This document shows, piece after piece, positions 55,335 to 62,565 of a stretch of 64,000 bases of DNA. The translations under genes and the position numbers were made by a program. How positions within the stretch are numbered: position 1 is the stretch's first letter; each line of letters starts with the position of its first letter. The notes beneath the pieces were generated by a model. It saw only the letters and a list, made by a program, of their open reading frames with translations. It was not told the DNA's origin and made no database searches. The stretch lies in NCBI RefSeq assembly GCF_042665095.1, contig NZ_JBHTBV010000008.1. One strand, 5' to 3'. Origin of the DNA: Gordonibacter pamelaeae (GTDB lineage: Bacteria > Actinomycetota > Coriobacteriia > Coriobacteriales > Eggerthellaceae).

Positions 55335-56588
55335 ATGGGACAGGAGAGAAGGCGGGGCCCCGGCCGTTGGAGCCGGGTCGACGTCCAGGTGTCGATGGTC
55401 GCGGCCGCCGTCGTCGCGCTGTCGTTTCTGTGCGTGTACGTGTTCAACTACCAGATAACCTATCGGGACATGATATCCACGCTCAAGGAGCGCTCCGACA
55501 GCATCTACGGGTACGTCGAGGACGCGCTGGACAAGTCCACGTTCCTCGCCATCGAGGGCGCCGACGACGTCGACGGCGACGACGATCCGGCCCGTCCCGC
55601 CTACCGGGAGATGAAGGAGTCGTTCAAGGAGGTCAAGGCCGCCACCGGCGTGCGCTACCTCTACACGGCGAAGCGCGCGGCCGACGGCACGCTCGTCTAC
55701 CTCGTGGACGGCCTCCCCTCGGAAAGCGACGACTTCCGCAATCCGGGCGACCCCATCGAGCAGGAGATCGTCGGCGATATGGAGCGCGCCCTGGCCGACG
55801 AGGTGGTCTACCCGACCGACATCAAGTCGACCGACTGGGGGCACATCTTCGTGTCGTACTATCCCATCCACGACGAGGGGCGCGTCGTGGGCGTCGTGGG
55901 CATCGAGTTCGATGCCGAGCGCCAGTTCGAGACGTTCCGCACGGTGCGCATCGGCACGCCGCTCATAGGGATCGCGTTCTGCCTCGCGGCCGTGGCCGTG
56001 TCGGTGGTGCTGTTCAGGCGCATCTCGAACCCCGCCTACCGCGATTTGGCGAACACGGACTACCTGACGGGGCTCAAGAGCCGCAACGCGTTCGAGGTGG
56101 ACGTGGCGAACTGGAACCGCACGGGCGCCAGGGTTGCCGGGGTCGTGGCCGTCGACGTCGACGGGTTGAAGGCGGTGAACGACGAGCTGGGGCATGCGGA
56201 GGGCGACGAGCTCATCCGCGCGGCGGCCGGGGTCGTGTCCTCATGCTGCGGGGGCTTGGGGCCGGTGTACCGCGTGGGCGGCGACGAGTTCGCCGTCTGC
56301 TGCTTCGAGCTGGACGAGCGCGCCGGACGCCGCATCGCCGACGACCTGCGTGCCGCCTGCGCCGCCGTGGGCGTGGCCGGCCGGCCCCTGTCGCTGTCCG
56401 TGGGATGGGCGGTGCGGGAGGCGGGCGAGGACATCATGCAGGCCCACCGCCGCGCCGACGAGCGCATGTACGAGGACAAGGCGCGCGCCCACCGCGACCG
56501 CAGGTCGGGGGAGCATGCCGGGGGCTCCGGGTTCGGCGAGGCGGCGGGATCGCCGGAGCCTCCGCCGCCCGGAGGCCGAGGCGCCTGA
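55335..56588 (+). CDS. Membrane diguanylate cyclase (GGDEF) with extracellular sensor domain
   Basis: 417 residues. A membrane helix (about 20-42), a Cache-like extracellular domain of about 160 residues (TGVRYLYTAKRAADGTLVYLVDG; HIFVSYYPIHDEGRVVGVVGIEF), a second helix, then a GGDEF domain with DYLTGLKSRNAF, DVDGLKAVNDELGH and an intact GGDEF in YRVGGDEFAV. It should make cyclic di-GMP. No RXXD inhibition site is visible just before GGDEF. A Gly/Glu-rich tail ends it. ATG 55335 follows GGGAG; a TTG at 55308 is less likely. Confidence 0.87.
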   Translation: MGQERRRGPGRWSRVDVQVSMVAAAVVALSFLCVYVFNYQITYRDMISTLKERSDSIYGYVEDALDKSTFLAIEGADDVDGDDDPARPAYREMKESFKEVKAATGVRYLYTAKRAADGTLVYLVDGLPSESDDFRNPGDPIEQEIVGDMERALADEVVYPTDIKSTDWGHIFVSYYPIHDEGRVVGVVGIEFDAERQFETFRTVRIGTPLIGIAFCLAAVAVSVVLFRRISNPAYRDLANTDYLTGLKSRNAFEVDVANWNRTGARVAGVVAVDVDGLKAVNDELGHAEGDELIRAAAGVVSSCCGGLGPVYRVGGDEFAVCCFELDERAGRRIADDLRAACAAVGVAGRPLSLSVGWAVREAGEDIMQAHRRADERMYEDKARAHRDRRSGEHAGGSGFGEAAGSPEPPPPGGRGA

Positions 56589-56654
56589 TGCGCCCCGGCA
56601 CGGCCGACCCCCGTCCCAGTCCGGCCGGGGCCGCGCCGAGGCGGGGGTCGGCCC

Positions 56655-57356
56655 CTAGCGTGCGGGCATCTCGAAGCCTTCGAGCGCGCGGTTGAGGAAG
56701 TCGTTCAGCGGCTTCATGCGCTCGAACTCGCGTGCGGCCGCCTCGGCGAAGCCGGGCGCGGCCACGTCCTCGTCGGGCACGGGCAGCTCCAGGTACCAGC
56801 TCTTGAACTTGAGCCAGCCGGCCTGGGGGTGCGCCGCATCGAAGCCCTGCGGCACGCGCTTGAGGGCCTCGCCCTCCACCTGCAGGGGCGCCAGGCCCTC
56901 CACGACGCGCTCCCAGGCGTCGCCGTCCGCCGCGATGGCGCGCCGAACGCGGTCGGTGGCGTCCTTGAACATGGCTGCGAACAGCCCTCCTCCCAGAAAC
57001 GAGCGGTCGCCCGGCCTGACCATGAGGTAGTAGCCCACGGGCACGGGCAGCTTGCCCGCCGGCCCCACATGGGCGCGCAGCGACGGGTTGTAGGGCGATT
57101 TGTCGTTGGAGAAGCGCGTGTCGCGCGTGAGCTTGAACGTGAGCTTCTTCGGGTCGTGGCCCAGCACGGCGGGGTCGAACGCGCCCACGCGCTGCTGCAC
57201 GTCGGCGACGAGGACGTCGAAGGCGGCGAGGGCACCGGCGCGCTCGGCCTTCGTCTCGGCGAACCAGGCGCGGTCGTTGTGGGCCTCCAGCTCGGCCAGG
57301 TAGGCGAGCGCCGCGCCCATCCCGGCATCGGCGCCGGCGCCCTTCGCGGCGCTCAT
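56655..57356 (-). CDS. DUF2461-family protein
   Basis: 233 residues with the family blocks AELEAHNDRAWFAETKAE, KLTFKLTRDTRFSNDKSPYNPSLRAHV, GYYLMVRPGDRSFLGGGL and LKFKSWYLELPVPD. The function is unknown; members are widespread small cytoplasmic proteins. The ATG overlaps the stop of the sigma-factor gene upstream (ATGA), so the two are probably co-translated. Confidence 0.88.
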   Translation of the reverse strand: MSAAKGAGADAGMGAALAYLAELEAHNDRAWFAETKAERAGALAAFDVLVADVQQRVGAFDPAVLGHDPKKLTFKLTRDTRFSNDKSPYNPSLRAHVGPAGKLPVPVGYYLMVRPGDRSFLGGGLFAAMFKDATDRVRRAIAADGDAWERVVEGLAPLQVEGEALKRVPQGFDAAHPQAGWLKFKSWYLELPVPDEDVAAPGFAEAAAREFERMKPLNDFLNRALEGFEMPAR

Positions 57357-58228
57357 TCGGACACCGCCTGCGCGAACACGTCCGAGGCCACGAGGCTGCG
57401 GGCGAACGCGGCCGCATCGGAGGGGCAGCGGTAGCGCGGCAGCGACGCGAACACGCCCGACGCGTCGTCGAGCAGCTCCATGGCGTCGGTCCGCGCCTCG
57501 GCCGACGGGGCCCCGCCGCGCCCGCCCGCCGCAACCGGCTCGCAGGCGTCCTCGGCCAGCGCCTCGAGCGCCTGGAAGCCGGGGCGGGCGGGATCGATGC
57601 GGTGCGTGGCGATAGCGTAGTCCACGCGCCGCGCGCAGCGGCAGGGCCCGCCGGCCACGCCGCAGTAGGCCGTGAGGAACTCTGCCATGCGCGCCCGCGC
57701 GCGCGAGAGCCGCTGGCGGTACGCCTCGGGCGTGATGCCGAGCGCGTCGGCCGCGGCCCGGCTGTCCATCTTGAACATGGTGCCCAGCACGAACGCGCTG
57801 CGCCCCTCCACGTCCAGGCACTGCAGCATGCCGTGCATGCACGATACCTTTAGCTCGCGTTCCAGCAGGCTGCGGTCCGCGCCGCCGGCCAGGTCGGGCA
57901 CGTCGTGCTCGCGTCCCGAGGCGATGTCCTCGCCGTACACGTCGAAGCTCACGGGACGCTGGGCGAACAGGCCCTTGCGGTAGGTGGCCAGGTGGTTGAG
58001 CGCGATGCGGAACACCCAGGTGGAAAACGCGCTCTCGCGGCGGAACCCGGACAGGCGCGTGCACGCCTTCACCAGCACCTCCTGCGTGGCGTCCTCGGCG
58101 TCGGGCACGGTGCCCAGCATGCGCAGCGCCAGGTTGAACACCTGGTCCTGCACGCTTGCCAGCAGCTTGCCCAGGGCCTTCTCGTCCCCAGCGAGCGCGG
58201 CGTCGATCAATGCGTTCTCGTCGGTCAT
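57353..58228 (-). CDS. ECF-type RNA polymerase sigma factor with C-terminal extension
   Basis: 291 residues. Region 2 (VFNLALRMLGTVPDAEDATQEVLVKACTRL, FSTWVFRIALNHL) and region 4 (FVLGTMFKMDSRAAADALGITPEAYRQRLSRARARM) are clear. A C-terminal extension of about 110 residues begins with a Cys motif (CGVAGGPCRCARRVDYAI) and could be a sensor or built-in anti-sigma part. No separate anti-sigma gene is seen. ATG 58228 follows GAGGGG; the frame stays open upstream without similarity. A TGTCAC/CGTCCA promoter in front suggests autoregulation. Confidence 0.85.
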   Translation of the reverse strand: MTDENALIDAALAGDEKALGKLLASVQDQVFNLALRMLGTVPDAEDATQEVLVKACTRLSGFRRESAFSTWVFRIALNHLATYRKGLFAQRPVSFDVYGEDIASGREHDVPDLAGGADRSLLERELKVSCMHGMLQCLDVEGRSAFVLGTMFKMDSRAAADALGITPEAYRQRLSRARARMAEFLTAYCGVAGGPCRCARRVDYAIATHRIDPARPGFQALEALAEDACEPVAAGGRGGAPSAEARTDAMELLDDASGVFASLPRYRCPSDAAAFARSLVASDVFAQAVSE

Positions 58229-58326
58229 GCGGTTCCCCTCTCGTTCTCGTCGGCCGGATGGGATGCGGGCCGCTGCGCGGGCAGCCGCAACGGCCGCCGC
58301 GGGCGCGCCCGCGCCCTCTGGTGCAT

Positions 58327-58355
58327 TGGACGCGCCTGTGCACCCGCGTGTGACA
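58327..58355 (-). promoter_or_regulatory. ECF-type promoter candidate before the sigma-factor gene
   Basis: On the minus strand TGTCAC (58355-58350) and CGTCCA (58332-58327) are 17 bases apart, which fits the -35 and CGTC-type -10 of ECF promoters. It lies about 100 bases before the start codon. Confidence 0.4.
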
Positions 58356-58515
58356 GGGAAATCGAAAAATTCCGGGAAAGGTGCGATTCTCGCATGCCGC
58401 CAGGGCGGAACGCGGGGGCTGGCCGACGCGTTCCGGCGGCGGAACCCTGCGCGCCGCCGGGCGAGCGCACGCGGTTCGCGCCGGCATCGGCGGGTGCCGT
58501 GCCTCGCCCCGCGCC

Positions 58516-59061
58516 TTACCAGCCGCCTTCCGCGAGCGTCTCGCCGGCGAGCGACTTGAGCGCGAACGCCCCGTGCTCGTACACGGTGTAGCCCGCCGCG
58601 CCGTCCTTCGGGATAGATGTGCTGCCGGGGTTCGCGAACAGCACGCCGCCGCGGTCTTCGAGCGCCTTCACGTGGGTGTGGCCGGTGAGGAGCGCGCTGC
58701 CGGGCGCGAGGGCGGGCGGGTCGTCGGGCGTCATGCGCGGCACGTGGCCGTGGGTGAGGTACAGCAGGTGCCCGTCTGCCTCCACCAGGGCGTAGTCGGC
58801 CAGGCAGGGGAAGTCGAGCACCATCTGGTCGACCTCGGCGTCGCAGTTGCCGCGCACGGCCGTGATGCGCGCGGCCATGCCGTTCAGCACGCTCGCGACC
58901 TCCCGGGGCGCGTAGCCCTCCGGCAGGTCGTTGCGCGGCCCGTGGTACAGCAGGTCGCCCAGCAGGAGCACGCGGTCGGGCGCCTCGGCCTCGATGCGCG
59001 CGGCCAGCGAGCGCACGGCCGGCGCCGCGCCGTGCAGGTCGGATGCGATGACGAGCTTCAT
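58516..59061 (-). CDS. yfcE: YfcE/MJ0936-type metallophosphoesterase
   Basis: 181 residues. The calcineurin-like motifs are complete: IASDLHGA, LLGDLLYHGPRN, VRGNCDAEVD, LTHGH and LTGHTHV, which supply the two-metal site. Such enzymes hydrolyse phosphodiesters; the cellular substrate is unknown. GGAGG precedes the ATG at 59061. The 58229-58515 gap downstream holds the sigma-factor promoter only. Confidence 0.9.
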   Translation of the reverse strand: MKLVIASDLHGAAPAVRSLAARIEAEAPDRVLLLGDLLYHGPRNDLPEGYAPREVASVLNGMAARITAVRGNCDAEVDQMVLDFPCLADYALVEADGHLLYLTHGHVPRMTPDDPPALAPGSALLTGHTHVKALEDRGGVLFANPGSTSIPKDGAAGYTVYEHGAFALKSLAGETLAEGGW

Positions 59062-59176
59062 GGAACCTCCGATCAGTGGGAAGCCCCCAGTGTAGCGCAC
59101 CGGCTCCCGACACGCGATACCGCCGTGCCGAGACCGTCCGGCGGCCAAGGGCCGCCTTCGGTCTTCCTCTTCCGGC

Positions 59177-60403
59177 TCATCCCAGGTCGGCGCAGTAGCC
59201 GCGGGTGACGGTGCGCAGGGGGCTCTCGGGGAACAGGTGGGCGAACAGCGACGTGAAGTAGCGGTCGGTCATGGACGCCAGGTAGTCCACCACGATCTGG
59301 TTCGGCTCGCCGGCCAGGTACTCCTCGGGCGTTATGGTGGCGGAGCGGGCGGCCAGGCTGCGCACGTGGTGACGGAAAACCGGCGAGCCCTCGTCGCCGC
59401 GCACGAGGTCGCCGAGCAGGCGCGCGTAGAGTTCCTCGAACATGGCGCCCACCACGTTGCCGTCGTTGCCCGCCATGCCCTCGCGCGCGTAGATGAGCTC
59501 GTAGTTCTGCCGCTTCGCCTGCTTGAGGTCGTTGAAGGCGGCCTCGGAGAGCGCGATGCGGTCGGTCCCGTAGCTCTCGTTCACGATGTCCACCGTGAGG
59601 TTGTTGATGATGCGGGCGTTGTCGCGCCCCAGGTAGTCCGACTCGAACGCGTCGAGCGAGTCCACCACGCCCAGCTCGATGGCGTCGTAGCGGTCCTTGC
59701 CCACGTAGGCGATCATGTCGGCCACGCGCACGACGCAGCCCTCGAGCGTGGAGGGACGCAGCCGGCCGATGGCGCCCTCGTCGGCCGTGCAGGCTTCCAC
59801 CAACGCATCGAGCTCGTCGAAGGAGGCGGTGCTCCCCGTGCGCAGCACCTGCTGGGCGAACTCGCCGTTGTGGCAGAGCACGCCGTCGAGCGTCTGCAGG
59901 CTCACGTTGCGCCGGTACAGCTGGTCGAGCACGCGCACGGAGTGCACGTTGTGGTTGAAGAAGCGCCCCGTGCGCGCATGGTAGCACTGCGACAGGTAGC
60001 GCTCGCCAGCGTGCCCGAACGGCGTGTGGCCCACGTCGTGCCCGAGCGCGATGGCCTCGATGAGCTCGCAGTTCAGCCCCAGCAGGCTGCCGATGCCCCG
60101 CGCGATGCGGCTCACCAGCTGCACGTGCAGGCCGCGCCGGCAGATGTCGTCGTTCTCCACGAACGAGAACACCTGCGTCTTGTCGGCGTAGCGGTTGTAC
60201 GCGGGCACGTTGAGGATCTTCTCGATGTCGCGCGCGAAGGCGGGGCGGGCGAGCGTGGCCTCGTCGTGGGGCTTCGGCTCGCGCCGCACGACGTCGGCGT
60301 CGTCGAAGGCGCGCGGGTGCCGCCGTCCCGCCTTCCGGTCGGCGCGGATGGCGGCCTCGACCTCGGGGTCGAGCGTGCGGTAGGGGATGCTCGTGCGTTC
60401 CAT
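59177..60403 (-). CDS. dgt: HD-domain dGTPase-like triphosphohydrolase
   Basis: 408 residues. The HD metal site is seen in SRIARGIG, IEAIALGHDVGHTPFGHAGE and the downstream VADMIAYVGKD. The N-terminal KTQVFSFVENDDICRRGLHVQLV block is typical for deoxyguanosinetriphosphate triphosphohydrolase-like proteins. It probably controls dNTP pools. AGAGGA supports the ATG at 60403. In many Actinomycetota dgt neighbours dnaG, as here at about 2 kb. Confidence 0.9.
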   Translation of the reverse strand: MERTSIPYRTLDPEVEAAIRADRKAGRRHPRAFDDADVVRREPKPHDEATLARPAFARDIEKILNVPAYNRYADKTQVFSFVENDDICRRGLHVQLVSRIARGIGSLLGLNCELIEAIALGHDVGHTPFGHAGERYLSQCYHARTGRFFNHNVHSVRVLDQLYRRNVSLQTLDGVLCHNGEFAQQVLRTGSTASFDELDALVEACTADEGAIGRLRPSTLEGCVVRVADMIAYVGKDRYDAIELGVVDSLDAFESDYLGRDNARIINNLTVDIVNESYGTDRIALSEAAFNDLKQAKRQNYELIYAREGMAGNDGNVVGAMFEELYARLLGDLVRGDEGSPVFRHHVRSLAARSATITPEEYLAGEPNQIVVDYLASMTDRYFTSLFAHLFPESPLRTVTRGYCADLG

Positions 60404-60573
60404 AGGCGTCCTCTGCGAAGAAGCGCCGCCGCGGCGGCGCGCGTCGTGTTCGTCGGGGACATTGTAGCGCACGGAGGCGCGTCCCGCCGCCTGAACCGCG
60501 CAGCGAACGAATGTTTCACGTGAAACAGGCAGGCGGCGAGAGGGCGCCGAACCACGATACGGGTGTTCTGACG

Positions 60574-60836
60574 TCCCCTTTGACGCATGGACGGTGATGC
60601 GGATCGTACCGCATGCGCAAAACGCCTTGCGCATGCCTGCGGCGATTAGATATATGACTGAAAGCATAAGGGACAAAAAGACCCGGTAATCTATAGATTT
60701 CGGACGGAAACCAAGGGATGGCGAATGCGGCGTTTGCGAAACGCCTGGTAACAGGGCCGGTGTTTTAATTATCTATTATCCAGAATGAAGAAAACTGCCC
60801 CCTTTTGTCCACGGCACCGCACACCCCGTGCATCGA
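60574..60836. repeat. Two-copy intergenic repeat, copy 2
   Basis: Homologous to 48403-48667. The hairpin (GCATGCGCAA / TTGCGCATGC, about 60611-60639), the GGACAAAAAG left arm (60671) and the CCCCCTTTTGTCC right arm (60798-60810) are kept. The core CTATAGATTTCGGACGG through CCAAGGGATGGCGAATG is identical. Copy 2 lies between the 5' side of dgt and the 3' end of the baeRF gene, so it is not in the same gene context as copy 1. The short frame ATGGCGAATG ends after 16 codons here, which argues against coding. The rest of the 60404-60971 gap shows nothing. Confidence 0.75.
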
Positions 60837-60971
60837 GGGGGATGCTGCGAGAGGTGCGCTGCGCCATGATGATGCCGCCGAACGTGCGACCGGCCCTGCG
60901 CGGCGGGCTTCGCGGAACCCGCCGCGGCCGAACCCGGGCCTCCTGGCTCGGCGCCAAGGGGGCCGCCTCGA

Positions 60972-62138
60972 TCAGTACCGGTACAGCGCCGCCATGCCGG
61001 AGTCTCCGGGGATCTTCTCGGGGGCGAGCTCGAACACCTCGGCGTCCTGGGCGAGCGCGGCGCGGGCGAAGGCGTCGGCCAGCTCGGGGCCTTGGAAGCG
61101 GCCGTGCGGCTCGCGTTCGAACAGGAACACCTCGCCGGTCTCCTCGTCGAAGCCGCCGGGTATATAGGCGCCCTCGGCCACGAACAGCGCGCGCACCTTG
61201 CGCTCGACGAGCGCCAGCCCGATGGCCGAGAGGTCGGTGGAGCCGCCGCCGTGCGGCGCGGTGTCGCCCAGCTTTTCCAGCAGCTCGTCCGCGCGCGCCT
61301 CGCGCACGTGCTCGATGACGGCCTTGGCGTCGGCCAGGAGCTCGGGCGCCTCCATGCCGCCGATGTCCTTCTCGATGCCCTCGTTCAGAAGGCGCGGCAC
61401 GGTGGAGATGCGGCGGAACGCGGTCTGGTGCTCCGGCAGGCTCACCAGGATGACCGGCAGCTCGGTGCCCTGCACCAGGTACTCCGTCACCACCTTGTTC
61501 ACGTGCTGGAAGAACTTCTCGGCCTCCTCCTTCCGCACGTCGTTGCGCGACTTGTAGCCGTGGTAGGGAGGCAGGTGGTTCTCGAGCGACGAGTAGTCCA
61601 GCGCGCCCTCGGTGCCGTCGTACACGAGGGGGAACTCCTCGCTGAACTCGTCGAGCACGTGGGCGGGCAGCTCCACGCGGTCGAGCGAGCCGAAGTCGCC
61701 GTGCACGAACGCGAAGCGGTCGGCTGAAAGCCCCAGCAGGAAGTAGCGCGAGCCGAACGCGAAGTTCTTGAGCAGCGGTCGCAGGTAGAAGCGCTCGCCG
61801 ACGAAGGCGTGCGGCCCCGCCTCGTAGCCCAGCTGGTAGACGTAGGTGCGGTCGTTGCCTGCGAGCACGGCCAGGCTGCCGCCGGGCGCGGGGCTCGCCA
61901 GCTCCTCCAGGCGCGCGGCCGCCTCGTCCAGCCGCGCGTCGACGCCCGTGTGCTCGCGGTGCGCGAACTCCTGCGCGAGCTTGCCGCGCGCCTCCTCCAC
62001 GAGGTTCTTGAACCCGATGCGGTCCTCCTCGGCGCCGGCGCGGCCGTGCGTGGGCAGGTAGAGCGATACCAGGGGAGGCTCCTCGTGCTCGAAAAGGGCC
62101 GAGTCGAAGTCCGCGAGTACCGAGATGCCGTCTTCCAT
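60972..62138 (-). CDS. Bacterial archaeo-eukaryotic release-factor-like (baeRF) protein
   Basis: 388 residues. VSLYLPTHG near the start, a central FALGSRYFLLG-like strand block with RFAFVHGDFGSL, and a C-terminal L7Ae-like part (VRALFVAEGAYIPGGFDEETGEVFLF) match the baeRF families, relatives of eRF1/Dom34. Members are proposed to act on stalled or hibernating ribosomes, but this is not established. GGGAGG supports the ATG at 62138. It is encoded alone. Confidence 0.75.
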   Translation of the reverse strand: MEDGISVLADFDSALFEHEEPPLVSLYLPTHGRAGAEEDRIGFKNLVEEARGKLAQEFAHREHTGVDARLDEAAARLEELASPAPGGSLAVLAGNDRTYVYQLGYEAGPHAFVGERFYLRPLLKNFAFGSRYFLLGLSADRFAFVHGDFGSLDRVELPAHVLDEFSEEFPLVYDGTEGALDYSSLENHLPPYHGYKSRNDVRKEEAEKFFQHVNKVVTEYLVQGTELPVILVSLPEHQTAFRRISTVPRLLNEGIEKDIGGMEAPELLADAKAVIEHVREARADELLEKLGDTAPHGGGSTDLSAIGLALVERKVRALFVAEGAYIPGGFDEETGEVFLFEREPHGRFQGPELADAFARAALAQDAEVFELAPEKIPGDSGMAALYRY

Positions 62139-62364
62139 GGGGAACCTCCCGTGTCCGTTTGCTTGTCCGTGGGCGTGCGGCGGCGCTCCCGGCCCGGACG
62201 CCGGGGCGCGACGCATCGGCCCAGCATAGCAACGCACCCGCACCCCGTCCGACCCCGCGCCCCTCTGTAAGCATCCGGTTGGCAAGCTGCTGACAACTCG
62301 GCGCGGACGCGCTTGCGCTATACTGTGCGGGAAGGGCGGGACGGACGAGACGGAAGGGCCGTGC

Positions 62365-62556
62365 ATGAGGAACCGGGAATGGGTGTACGCGGCGATCGCG
62401 GTGGCAAGCTTCGTCCTGATGACGGGCAGCCTGGTGCTCGCGTACATGAACGCGGGCGAGGGGCAGCTCGGGCCGGGCGAGTTCGTGCCCGCCATCGGGT
62501 TCGGCCTCCTGTTCCTGGTGAACCTCGTGCTGGCCAAGCAGAACAAGCGGAGGTAG
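62365..62556 (+). CDS. Small membrane protein, two helices
   Basis: 63 residues with two membrane segments (VYAAIAVASFVLMTGSLVLAYM and FVPAIGFGLLFLVNLVLA) and a basic KQNKRR tail. I recognise no family. It stands 9 bases before dnaG and is probably co-transcribed with it. A TATACT -10-like element lies at 62319-62324. A GGAAGGG site supports the ATG. Confidence 0.65.
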   Translation: MRNREWVYAAIAVASFVLMTGSLVLAYMNAGEGQLGPGEFVPAIGFGLLFLVNLVLAKQNKRR

Positions 62557-62565
62557 CGGGGGCGC

